From DATKHF01 sp035510355 (lineage in GTDB: Bacteria; Patescibacteriota; Saccharimonadia; Saccharimonadales; UBA4665), in contig DATKHF010000005.1 in assembly GCA_035510355.1 (NCBI GenBank), positions 1 to 42,821 on the forward strand: 42,821 bases of DNA, given 5' to 3'. The position numbers and the translations under genes were made by a program. This document shows positions 16,291 through 24,790 of this stretch, piece after piece (the first letter of the stretch is position 1; each line of letters opens with the position of its first letter). The notes under the pieces are model-generated. The model had not been told where the DNA came from and did no database searches. It was given only the letters and a program-made list of their open reading frames with translations.

Positions 16291-17823
16291 TTATCTCCTA
16301 TATAATGTATGGTTTTTAATCCAACCGTGAGCGGTTCGTGTAAAGTCTTCAGGAGAACTTTGCTTGCCTACGGCAAGCTTAGAGTACGGTAGAACGGTGA
16401 AGCTAAAGATACTGCCCTGTCCTTCTTTAGAACGTACCCAAATATTTCCTCCGTGAGCTTGAATTATTATTTTGCTAAGGTATAGGCCTAAGCCGGTCCC
16501 GCCGATTTGATCACGGTTACGGTGATTACGAGAAAATTTATCGAAGATATTGGTTATGACCGTTTCTGGTATACCAACTCCAAAGTCTCGAATATCTGTT
16601 TCTACCAGGCCCTCAGATGTCAGATGAGCATCAAGAATGATTCGTTTGCTAGCGCCACTGTACTTAATGGCATTATCTAGAAGATTACTGATGACCTCAT
16701 AAATGCTGACGCGGTCAACACCGACTGATGGCAAGTTGCCGGTGACCTTGGCTTCGATAGAAATGCCACGGACCGCGGCTTGGAGGCGCATGTCGCTGAC
16801 AGCTGCCTCGATAATGTTCACCCATGCTTCTTCGTGAAGCTGTACCAAAAATTGATCATCGTCTATTCGGGCCACGTTCAATACGTTATTGATGAAAGCT
16901 GCGAGCTGATGGGCAGCTGCATCCATTCGTTGTAATAAGTTAGATTCATCTGGTGACTTAGTGTCCGAGCTTTCTTCAAGCGCTTCAATATATCCACGTA
17001 GTAATGTTAGTGGAGTTCGTAATTCATGTACCGCCATAGCTACAAAACTAAGTTCTTGCTCTGCTTCGGAATATTTCTTGGTATGATCGAAGATTATGAG
17101 CTGTGTTTCATAGCCAAAAGGATTGGCGCGATTGTAATAGGCGGCTAGATCAAAGAGCACAGTTCTTTTACCATCAGGTGATTTGAGCCGTACGCGGTCC
17201 CAAGTGTGATAGGCGGTCACTGCTTTGTTTCGGACTGCGACTAACCAATTGTCGAGCGTACGATTGTCTTGGAACGCCATATCAAGTACTCCATAGACGT
17301 TCTTGCCAATTACATCGACTTCGTTAGAGCCTATATATTTTATGGCAGCCTCATTCGCGAAAATTATTACGGAGTCTTTATTGAGCACGAATAATGGCAA
17401 CGGTAAATTAGCTGCAATCGGGTTGCGATGGAGGTCTTGGCTCTCTTTCTGAGCACGACTATCTAGATTCGCTGCCGCAGTCGCTAACTGATAGACTTGA
17501 TTACTAAGAGCTGTAACGAGATCACGCCCAAATGGCGCTGATTTGATGTCTGGTGCGGCGACATTGTTTGCTTTAGGGGAGATGTGTAAAATTGCTTGCC
17601 AAATTAAGACAGTTGGTTGAGCTAGGTATGCGGCCGTAAACCACGCAAAAACCAACAGCCAAGACAATAACACTGTCACGATGATTGCCAGTAACAGGTG
17701 CTCATGTAGGTTCATCGTTCGGCTTAGAAGCCACCAGCCAAAGATTATTAGGCCGTCGTTGATCAAGAAAAGCACTATCAATCGGCTGCGAAACTGGTCC
17801 ACGAACTTTTGCAAATAATCCAT
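16291..17823 (-). CDS. Membrane histidine kinase (2 TM, PAS, HisKA, HATPase)
   Basis: A 510-aa sensor kinase with two N-terminal membrane helices (about 13-33 and 41-66) and virtually no loop between them, so an external ligand domain is absent. A PAS domain (~138-250) precedes the H-box SFVAMAVHELRTPLTLLRGY (His ~266), then N-box ISNLLDNAIKYSG and G-boxes DFGVGIP and GGTGLGLY. It follows the DUF3048 gene by 11 nt and precedes a single-domain receiver by 1 nt, forming a three-gene unit. Sensing through the membrane or through the DUF3048 protein is an inference from this order. Confidence 0.92.
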   Translation of the reverse strand: MDYLQKFVDQFRSRLIVLFLINDGLIIFGWWLLSRTMNLHEHLLLAIIVTVLLSWLLVFAWFTAAYLAQPTVLIWQAILHISPKANNVAAPDIKSAPFGRDLVTALSNQVYQLATAAANLDSRAQKESQDLHRNPIAANLPLPLFVLNKDSVIIFANEAAIKYIGSNEVDVIGKNVYGVLDMAFQDNRTLDNWLVAVRNKAVTAYHTWDRVRLKSPDGKRTVLFDLAAYYNRANPFGYETQLIIFDHTKKYSEAEQELSFVAMAVHELRTPLTLLRGYIEALEESSDTKSPDESNLLQRMDAAAHQLAAFINNVLNVARIDDDQFLVQLHEEAWVNIIEAAVSDMRLQAAVRGISIEAKVTGNLPSVGVDRVSIYEVISNLLDNAIKYSGASKRIILDAHLTSEGLVETDIRDFGVGIPETVITNIFDKFSRNHRNRDQIGGTGLGLYLSKIIIQAHGGNIWVRSKEGQGSIFSFTVLPYSKLAVGKQSSPEDFTRTAHGWIKNHTLYRR

Positions 17824-17834
17824 GTTTTTAATGC

Positions 17835-19082
17835 CTATTTATATGTAACGTCACTGGCATTACCGACAGCCACTAACCATGTTTGCCCGGCATTAAGCTT
17901 AATGGTTTTACCGGCAGTGGTTGTGAAGCTGATTTGGCTGGTGTTGCTCGTTTTTTGCCAGGTACCAGTAGTGACGGTTCCATCTTGAAACACAAAAGCT
18001 TGACCACTACCGATAACATCATAGGTGGTGTGGTAGTCATCGGCCTCAATACCTTGTGTCATGACCATTGCGATAACGACCTTTGGAATTATTTGAGCTT
18101 GTGCACCAGTCTGGTCGACTTCCATATGGGGCGCTCCCGCTTCACTGCGTTTATAGTCATTGCCGGTAGCGTCATAGTCATAATGAGAGCTGTAGGCCAC
18201 GCTACTGGGGCTGATGTCGATGCTACTGGCGTTGGGAGTCTTGTCTGGCTGATCTGCTTTGCGAGGAAACCCGGTGAAGATGCTTCTCGTAAAGCTCTTC
18301 TTAGCCTCGAGAACATTAAGCTGAGCGGCTGAAGTATAGACATTGTGTGGTGCCTCGCGGGTGCTAATCCGTTCATAGGCGCCACTGTTATAGTATTGAT
18401 TAAGATCTTGGACATTCCAGGCCGTTATATCGGTTAGGGCTTCTGGGCTGCCACCAACATGGGCTAGAGCGCAATCAAAGCCTAAACACCACTGTACGTA
18501 ATATGGACGGGCTGAGCGCACTGGTCCGAGATATGTCGGCTGGGTGTCTTGATATAGTGCTAAGAAACGAGTAATACCTGCTTCAGCCACCGCTTCAAAT
18601 ACTACTCCGGCTTGATTGAGTCCTGATTGTGGCCGAGCCGGTATGCTATTTTCTATCATTACACCAGTTACTTCACGCTGATTGACACTAGGGTTAACCT
18701 GCAGACCAGTTAGAGTGGACGCCACCGTTGTAGATACTGGTTTCGCGGGTATCATAACGGATTGTGTTTTAGTCGGCGGCTTGTAATGTGTAAGTTTCCA
18801 GGTTACTCCTCCAGCGATCAGTAAGATAACAATAGCTACGACAACTGCTATAATCTTTTGCTTTTTAGTGAGTTTTTCCCAGCTGAAACGATGCTGGCTT
18901 TTTTGCTTGGTATCTCGATCTGTTATTGGTCTAGGATCATCACCGCTCGATGAGCTATTGACGGTTTCACCTGGTATAAGATTTGACGTTGAGTCTTGAG
19001 CAGCTATCTCTTCGGGTGTTTGGAAGTTTGGTTTGTCTGACGATTCTGATGTGTTTTCCGGGCCATTTAAATCATTAACCAT
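17835..19082 (-). CDS. DUF3048 (YerB-like) membrane-anchored surface protein
   Basis: About 415 aa. A cytoplasmic Ser/Asp-rich N-terminus (1-75) is followed by one membrane helix (~76-95), then an external DUF3048 module: GVMIENSIPARPQSGLNQAG, VAEAGITRFLALYQ and GPVRSARPYYV are its usual conserved blocks. The molecular function of DUF3048 is unknown to me. I choose ATG 19082: TACAAT lies 7 nt upstream with a TTGGCT element 18 bp further, giving a leaderless start. An in-frame ATG at 19091 and a TTG at 19142 would lengthen it. It is the first gene of a unit with the kinase/regulator pair. Confidence 0.85.
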   Translation of the reverse strand: MVNDLNGPENTSESSDKPNFQTPEEIAAQDSTSNLIPGETVNSSSSGDDPRPITDRDTKQKSQHRFSWEKLTKKQKIIAVVVAIVILLIAGGVTWKLTHYKPPTKTQSVMIPAKPVSTTVASTLTGLQVNPSVNQREVTGVMIENSIPARPQSGLNQAGVVFEAVAEAGITRFLALYQDTQPTYLGPVRSARPYYVQWCLGFDCALAHVGGSPEALTDITAWNVQDLNQYYNSGAYERISTREAPHNVYTSAAQLNVLEAKKSFTRSIFTGFPRKADQPDKTPNASSIDISPSSVAYSSHYDYDATGNDYKRSEAGAPHMEVDQTGAQAQIIPKVVIAMVMTQGIEADDYHTTYDVIGSGQAFVFQDGTVTTGTWQKTSNTSQISFTTTAGKTIKLNAGQTWLVAVGNASDVTYK

Positions 19083-19611
19083 AAACACCATTGTACCAAT
19101 ACGTAGCCTAAGTAGCCAAGGTGAATAATTCTTCAATATCAATACTTAGTCTTCTCTATACTGGCTGCGTAGCTTAGATGACACGATCCCACCCGTTCAT
19201 ATAGGCAGTATTTATATTATTTAAGGTACTTTTGTTGACGTACAGTTAAGAGGCGTTCTACGCCGAACAGCGCCAGACCGGTTAATAGAACCATAGTAAT
19301 TATGGCCTCATTGTCTTTGCAATTTTTACTTAGAAGGTTTGCGGGGGCTGTACGAGGCGTACTAATTATTGAACCAATATTATGTTCATTTATCCTGGGG
19401 CTACTTATTAAATTAAAACTGACCGCTATCACTTGTAGTGGCTGAGGTATAAGAGCCTTCGCTACAATGAATAATAAATGTGTACACTGGATTATTTACT
19501 ATATTCACAAGCATTTTTTTATTTAAAATACCTACTTGTCACGTTTTAAAGGGTTGTTTGTTGCAAACACGTTTTTGCGGAAAATAAAAAAATACAACGA
19601 AATTATTTTGA
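19083..19611. other. AT-rich intergenic stretch between gltX and the DUF3048 gene
   Basis: About 530 bp hold the DUF3048 promoter (19090-19118) and a doubtful small frame at 19217-19432. The gltX-proximal part (19500-19611) is very AT-rich with a small TGTTTG/CAAACA hairpin, possibly a weak gltX terminator. GGCT/AGCC at ~19438-19455 is another short hairpin. Nothing else is recognisable. Confidence 0.4.
19217..19432 (-). CDS. Doubtful small membrane-anchored ORF or gene remnant (71 aa)
   Basis: The frame begins with GTG and ends in a hydrophobic helix (AIITMVLLTGLALFGVERLL) followed by a basic tail (TVRQQKYLK). This is the layout of a C-terminal membrane anchor, although no LPXTG is visible. 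The frame stays open ~70 nt upstream of the GTG without a better start, so it could be the 3' remnant of a longer surface protein gene. No SD. Reported at low confidence. Confidence 0.3.
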   Translation of the reverse strand: MIAVSFNLISSPRINEHNIGSIISTPRTAPANLLSKNCKDNEAIITMVLLTGLALFGVERLLTVRQQKYLK

Positions 19612-21039
19612 TTATAAGGCCAGTAGCTGCTTATTAATTCTGTTTAAGCTTCTCTCTTTACCAAGTACGGCTAGTGTTTCGGCAAGTCCAGGACTTGCCG
19701 GTGCTTGAGTAGTGGCGATACGGATCAGGCTAAAAAGTACTGCTGGCTTCGTATCGGTCGTAACGAGCAATTCATTTAGCCGAGCCGTTAGATCACCAAT
19801 TGTAAAATCGCTTTCTTCCAGCACCTTAAGGGCCGCCCCGAGCAACGATTTAAGCTTATCTGCAGGAATCTCCAAAAGTTTTTTATTTGTCTTAATCAGT
19901 TTTAAGCTAACCGGTAAATCAGTAAAAAAGAAATCGGTGAGTACTGGCAATTCGGAAAAGTATTTTAATCGATCCTGCACCAAGGCTAGTACTTGCTTTT
20001 TATAATCATCATCAAAAGCGGAGGCCTCGGGTGACCAGAATTTTTTAACCCTATCGTACAGCTCTTCTAAGGTTAATTGCCTAATATGGGCGCCATCCAT
20101 CCATATCAAGCGTTGGTCGTCAAATTTTGCACTGCTTTTTTGGACGCGGCCCAAATCAAATTTTGCAATTAATTCTGGAATTGAAAAAAATTCTTGTTTT
20201 GTGCCATCATTCCAGCCTAGTAGTGCCATAAAATTTACGAGAGCTTCAGGGAGGTAACCTTCTCTAGCATAATCGTGAATATCTTTCGCGCCATCACGCT
20301 TACTAAGTTTTTTATGTCCGTCTGGTCCCATGACATATGGCACGGTAGCGAGGACTGGAGGTTTAATTCCTAGTGCTTCGTATAAGTTAAGAAACTTCGG
20401 TACGCTAGCAATAAACTCTTGCGATCGTATAACGTGAGTTATTTCCATTAAGTGATCGTCTACAATGTGTGCAAAATTATATGTAGGATAGCCATCTGAT
20501 TTCATAATAATAAAGTCGTCTATAGCTTCAGGACCGGTACTAAGTTTGCCCATAACAGCGTCAGGCCATGAATAATTCTTGGGATCTGACTTGAAGCGTA
20601 ATGGTTGACTCCCGTCCCAGTCTGGTGTGGATTTTGGTCGATGGTCACGGTATAAAAATGGTTTTTTAGATGCACGCGCTTGTTCACGGAACTTTTCAAC
20701 CTCGATAATGGTATATGGGTCGGCATATGCGCGGCCATCAGCGATGAGTTTTTGAGCCCATTCTTTATATATATGGAGACGCTCTGACTGTTTGTATGGT
20801 CCGAACGAGCCGCCTTTGTCCGGACCCTCGTCCCACATTAGGCCTAGCCAGTGTAAGGATTCAATAATCCGTTGCTCCGATTCTTCAACCTCACGGGCCT
20901 TATCTGTGTCTTCAAGTCGTAGGATGAATTGACCGTTTGCCTGACGAGCCACTAACCATGCAAAGAGTGCCGTGCGAACTCCTCCGACATGCAAAAAACC
21001 AGTTGGGCTAGGAGCAAATCTTGTACGTACCGTTTTCAT
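19612..21039 (-). CDS. gltX: Glutamyl-tRNA synthetase
   Basis: A class I synthetase of 475 aa that charges tRNA-Glu (and probably tRNA-Gln, if the usual amidotransferase route exists). The N-terminus has RFAPSPTGFLHVGGVRTALF (HIGH-type motif) and the KMSKS-type motif KLSKRDGA lies near residue 250; an all-helical anticodon-binding domain follows. Length is normal. The -10 TATAAT is only 8 nt before the ATG and there is no SD, so the message should be leaderless. Its tRNA-Glu partner lies 4 kb away. Confidence 0.96.
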   Translation of the reverse strand: MKTVRTRFAPSPTGFLHVGGVRTALFAWLVARQANGQFILRLEDTDKAREVEESEQRIIESLHWLGLMWDEGPDKGGSFGPYKQSERLHIYKEWAQKLIADGRAYADPYTIIEVEKFREQARASKKPFLYRDHRPKSTPDWDGSQPLRFKSDPKNYSWPDAVMGKLSTGPEAIDDFIIMKSDGYPTYNFAHIVDDHLMEITHVIRSQEFIASVPKFLNLYEALGIKPPVLATVPYVMGPDGHKKLSKRDGAKDIHDYAREGYLPEALVNFMALLGWNDGTKQEFFSIPELIAKFDLGRVQKSSAKFDDQRLIWMDGAHIRQLTLEELYDRVKKFWSPEASAFDDDYKKQVLALVQDRLKYFSELPVLTDFFFTDLPVSLKLIKTNKKLLEIPADKLKSLLGAALKVLEESDFTIGDLTARLNELLVTTDTKPAVLFSLIRIATTQAPASPGLAETLAVLGKERSLNRINKQLLAL

Positions 21040-21047
21040 ATAGGATC

Positions 21048-21053
21048 ATTATA
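21048..21053 (-). promoter_or_regulatory. gltX -10 box in a leaderless arrangement
   Basis: Perfect TATAAT 8 nt before the gltX ATG, with TTGGCC 18 bp upstream as the -35. Transcription should start within 0-2 nt of the start codon. Confidence 0.65.
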
Positions 21054-21135
21054 AGAGAAAAACGCTTAGGCGGCCAATTGTACCCTCAATTGCTAGCTAA
21101 TAGTGGGTGGTGTAATGACAAATGAACTGGTGTTA

Positions 21136-21777
21136 TCACTTGCCTAATAGCCAGCTAGTAGTGCGAGATTTACCTTTTGATTTATGTTTTAGGCGGTGGT
21201 GTCGTGTTTTGACTGCCGGCTGGGTGTGACTGTCGGCACGAGCCAGACCTTCATCCAAGAGTGCTTGGGTTGGTGAAGTTCCAGCTGCAGGCGGTGGTAG
21301 CTGAATTTTTGTGATTGTTTTGGGGGTTGCTTTAGGAGTATGACTAGTCGGTTGATCGCTCGAAAGAGTTTCCTTATTAAAATGATGAACGAGTCTGTGT
21401 TTATGAATATCATGAGCACGACGCAGCCGATTTGGATTAGGCAGCGCCTGCATTGATTTTGTTTGGGTCTGGGTCGAAACGGGCATAGCACCGGCTGCTG
21501 TTTGGACGCGACGTATAGTTGGTATAGATGTAGCGGCGCCGGGTTTGTGCACCCCACGACGCATTAATGTTTTTGTGGGCTGGGGTATATGCGCAACTTG
21601 CTTAGGCGCAATATGATGTGGAAGGGTTGGCCCAGTTTTTGCATTATTGACTACTTCTTTAGTCTTAGAAGAAGTGCCATCGGATATTGCTACAGTATGT
21701 GCCGATTGAGTAATTAATTCACCCGACACTGCATCATATTGCTTCCCATTAATCTCGATTATACTTTTATTAACCAT
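21136..21777 (-). CDS. Basic, low-complexity hypothetical protein
   Basis: A 213-aa protein rich in Lys, Arg, His, Thr and Pro. The N-terminus IIEINGKQYDAVSGELI looks like a short ordered motif; the rest appears disordered, and the end (VKTRHHRLKHKSKGKSRTT) is strongly basic. No membrane helix or enzyme motif. Nucleic acid or anionic polymer binding is possible from charge alone. It is divergent from the PEGA-domain gene, with 98 bp between starts. I do not recognise a named family. Confidence 0.7.
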   Translation of the reverse strand: MVNKSIIEINGKQYDAVSGELITQSAHTVAISDGTSSKTKEVVNNAKTGPTLPHHIAPKQVAHIPQPTKTLMRRGVHKPGAATSIPTIRRVQTAAGAMPVSTQTQTKSMQALPNPNRLRRAHDIHKHRLVHHFNKETLSSDQPTSHTPKATPKTITKIQLPPPAAGTSPTQALLDEGLARADSHTQPAVKTRHHRLKHKSKGKSRTTSWLLGK

Positions 21778-21875
21778 ACTTGTGGCTCGTGTTGATCCTA
21801 TTGCTATTATGCTTTAATCTTAACTCCACTTGTAGCCAGACGCAATAGGCATCATAATATAGAGCTACACACTAT

Positions 21876-23372
21876 ATGGACTTCATTAACCCTAAAAAAC
21901 AACGTCGACATAAAATCCAGCTGCTTGTCGGTTACGGTTTGATAGCTATTGCTCTCATATTGACTACCATAATATTACTTTTCTCGGCCTATGGCTATGG
22001 ACTTAAAAAAGGCCAGGTTATTCAAAATGGCTTAGTGTTTGTATCCACGAACCCCAGCCCTGCTAAAATTTACCTTAATGGTCTGCTCAATAGCGCCACA
22101 ACCAATGCTCGACTCCAGCTACCGGCTGGCCAATATACCTTGAAGCTGCAACGAAATGGTTACCGGACCTGGGTACGTTCGCTAGGTGTTGAAGGCGGTA
22201 GTGTCGAGCGGTTTGATTATCCTTTTCTATTTCCGACTAAATTGGTCACGACAACACTGCAGCAGTTTAGCGCACAGCCGGCTCTTGCCTTACAAAGCCC
22301 AGATCGTCGCTGGCTACTTGTTCAAAAACCCGAGAGTTTAAATGATTTTTGGGAGTATGATTTAAATAATCTGAAGCATCTAGCTAGTACTCTTACGACC
22401 GTGAGCATACCAAGTACTATCTTGACAGCTAACAAGCCCACAATAAGCTGGCAACTAGTTAGTTGGTCAACGGATAATCAACACATTATTTTACAGCGTC
22501 AATACCAAGGCGGTAGTGAATATATTCTATTTAATCGTCAGACGCCAGCCGATTCGGTAAATCTTACGACCATGTTTAATTTGGATGCAACCACTACCCC
22601 ATCATTTAATAACAATAAATATAATCAGTTTTATCTTTTTGATAGCTCATCTGGAGCACTAAGTACAGCAAGCCTAAGCACGCCACAACCGACGATCGTG
22701 TTGAGCTCTGGCGTATTGGCATATAAAACATATGGTAATGACGTGATTATTTATGCGACGACAGATGAAGCGCCGAGTGGTCAAGTAAATATTGACATAC
22801 GTCAAGGTAGCACAACTTACCAGGTTCGGAGAGAGCCCATCGGGGGCCAGTACTTAGTCAATATTACTCAATATAGCGGAAGCTGGTATGCCGTAATTGG
22901 GGCTACGAACGATAGTAAGGTTTATATTTACCAGAATCCAATGAGTTATTTGAGTAATCAGCCAAAGCAGCCTTTGGTGCCGATTGCCATTCTCAAGGTC
23001 AATCAGCCAAATTATGTCGATTTCTCTGCGAGTGCTCAGTTTGTAGTCGCGGAGAGTGGTTCCACTTTTGCAACGTATGACATCGAAAATAATAAAACCT
23101 ATAGCTATAATGTTGTTCCGTCGCCAGTAGTCGGTAGTCATGCTACGTGGATGGATGGTGATCGCCTGCTATTTGTGAGTGGAGGTCAGGTAATAGTCTT
23201 TGATTATGACGGGGCTAACCAGCAAAGGTTGGAGCCCGCAATCGACGGGAGCACTCCATTTTTTGATCAGTCATACAAATGGCTGTATACGTTTGCTCCA
23301 GCACCTACACTAACAACTGCGGATCAATTAAACCTTACTAGTACTGCTCTACGCCTACCCGCAGACCAGTAG
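21876..23372 (+). CDS. PEGA-domain membrane-anchored surface protein
   Basis: A 498-aa protein with a short basic cytoplasmic start, one membrane helix (~16-38) and a large external part. Residues ~48-103 form a PEGA-type domain (FVSTNPSPAKIYLNG, LPAGQYTLKLQRNGYRTW), a small beta module in many envelope proteins. The remaining ~390 residues contain beta-rich repeats (SPDRRWLLVQKP, SWSTDNQHIIL, DYDGANQQRL) resembling a beta-propeller of the TolB/WD type. Probably an envelope adhesin or scaffold. It is convergent with the sortase gene, 33 nt away. Confidence 0.82.
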   Translation: MDFINPKKQRRHKIQLLVGYGLIAIALILTTIILLFSAYGYGLKKGQVIQNGLVFVSTNPSPAKIYLNGLLNSATTNARLQLPAGQYTLKLQRNGYRTWVRSLGVEGGSVERFDYPFLFPTKLVTTTLQQFSAQPALALQSPDRRWLLVQKPESLNDFWEYDLNNLKHLASTLTTVSIPSTILTANKPTISWQLVSWSTDNQHIILQRQYQGGSEYILFNRQTPADSVNLTTMFNLDATTTPSFNNNKYNQFYLFDSSSGALSTASLSTPQPTIVLSSGVLAYKTYGNDVIIYATTDEAPSGQVNIDIRQGSTTYQVRREPIGGQYLVNITQYSGSWYAVIGATNDSKVYIYQNPMSYLSNQPKQPLVPIAILKVNQPNYVDFSASAQFVVAESGSTFATYDIENNKTYSYNVVPSPVVGSHATWMDGDRLLFVSGGQVIVFDYDGANQQRLEPAIDGSTPFFDQSYKWLYTFAPAPTLTTADQLNLTSTALRLPADQ

Positions 23373-23405
23373 CTTGGCCATACCCCCTCTTGGTTTATCA
23401 CTATA

Positions 23406-24629
23406 TTAAAGCCATTTCCAAAAACGCGCCCACAGCGATGGACCGTTACCAGCCAAGACTGTCGCGGTACTTGTAGCTTGTGGGCTAGCCGTAGTGTTGT
23501 TGCTGGGGTTTGGGCTGATCTGCTCACCAGTCACAGCTAAGCGATTAATACTTGTTCCAGGTGGATCGCATGTAATCAACGTAGCAGTGGCGGGCTGACC
23601 TTCAGTATCATTAAGGATGGCGACGTCATTGGGAGATACAATTCTTGTATCAATAACCTGATAGACATAGACCTTACCTAGATATGTTAAGTAAAACGTA
23701 TCGCCTTTTACTAGCTCATGGAGTAACACGAAAGCGAACTTATATTTACCAGGATTAAAAATATTATTGCTGGAATGGCCAAAAAAGGCAGCATTGCCAT
23801 TCTGTCCCGGCAAAACAGTACTCGGGTAATGAACAACACCACCCTCCAGGGCATTCTCAATGTCGTTCTCGTTATCGCTCGTTTGATTGTAATTCACTGG
23901 TATTTCCACGTTAATCTTTGGGATAATGACTTCAGGCGTCGAAGAAGCCGTAACACTACTAGCATTTACAATGAGTGGTGTTGAGCCAACAGTGCGGCTC
24001 GGCTGAATCAAAGGTGTAATAATAATTTCATTGAAAAAACTGAATAGAAAAATAAATACCACAAGTAGCCCGGTGCTTAAGCCAAAAATGAGTGATTTGA
24101 GATGGTGTTTAGCCTTGACTTGAGTGGTTTCTGCAATATGTTCTAGGATTAGTGTTTTAATGTCTCGAAGACTACGTAAATCAATTGGAGCTTGTTGCGT
24201 AGTCCTGGGTTGTTGATGCTCGGACACGACGGGCTTAGTGGGTTTAGCTGGCGGCTCAGGTTGTTGCTTTACATATTGTTGATAAGGCGAATTTTGATTA
24301 GAGTCATAAAATTCTTGCCATACTTGATGCTTCTCTTCATCTGGTAAGCTGATGTAGTACTCGTGCCAGGCAGTTTGGATTACCGCGAGGCTTTTGCCGC
24401 TAGCATTCAGCTCATGTATAAACTGTTGATGTTTTGAGCGTGGCCTAATAACTTCAGCTTCCTTAAGCTCTTTGGTGGCATTTGGCTCCTCAGAATAGAT
24501 TGTTGTTAATTTTCGCCGAATTATATTGGCAGCGAGATTAGTATCTGGCGATACTGGATTAACAGGCTGTGCGGCACTATCTCCTGCTTGAGGATCTGGT
24601 CTCGATTGGAATAGAGGGTTATCTGCCAT
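23406..24629 (-). CDS. Sortase-family transpeptidase with long cytoplasmic N-terminus
   Basis: A 407-aa protein. Residues 1-178 are cytoplasmic, charged and Pro/Gln-rich; a membrane helix lies at ~179-198; the external part is a sortase domain (~230-370). Catalytic residues are visible: His285 in AFFGHSS, Cys354 in TLITCDPPG and Arg363 in INRLAVTG. The TLxTC-DPPGT pattern fits class D/E-like housekeeping sortases. It would join sorting-signal proteins to a cell-wall nucleophile or pilin. A Ser/Thr-rich tail follows the catalytic domain. No LPXTG substrate is evident in the window. The leader contains a GGGCT/AGCCC hairpin. Confidence 0.9.
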   Translation of the reverse strand: MADNPLFQSRPDPQAGDSAAQPVNPVSPDTNLAANIIRRKLTTIYSEEPNATKELKEAEVIRPRSKHQQFIHELNASGKSLAVIQTAWHEYYISLPDEEKHQVWQEFYDSNQNSPYQQYVKQQPEPPAKPTKPVVSEHQQPRTTQQAPIDLRSLRDIKTLILEHIAETTQVKAKHHLKSLIFGLSTGLLVVFIFLFSFFNEIIITPLIQPSRTVGSTPLIVNASSVTASSTPEVIIPKINVEIPVNYNQTSDNENDIENALEGGVVHYPSTVLPGQNGNAAFFGHSSNNIFNPGKYKFAFVLLHELVKGDTFYLTYLGKVYVYQVIDTRIVSPNDVAILNDTEGQPATATLITCDPPGTSINRLAVTGEQISPNPSNNTTASPQATSTATVLAGNGPSLWARFWKWL

Positions 24630-24701
24630 AGTTTGAGCGGGCTCGTACTAGCCCACGTTCATTAAGTATAGTACAATACACCTCTGTAAGCCATCAGTTT
24701 T

Positions 24702-24788
24702 GGGCGGGTGGCGGAATTGGTAGACGCGCTGGACTCAAAATCCAGTGTTGGCAACAACATGAGGGTTCAAGTCCCTCCCCGCCCACCA
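24702..24788 (+). tRNA. tRNA-Leu (anticodon CAA)
   Basis: Acceptor GGGCGGG/CCCGCCC, anticodon stem CTGGA/TCCAG with loop CTCAAAA (anticodon CAA, reads UUG), a long variable arm typical of class II tRNAs, T-arm GAGGG TTCAAGT CCCTC, and encoded A-CCA. TACAAT at 24672-24677 may be its -10. The opposing gene stops 2 nt beyond the CCA. Confidence 0.95.
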
Positions 24789-24790
24789 GC

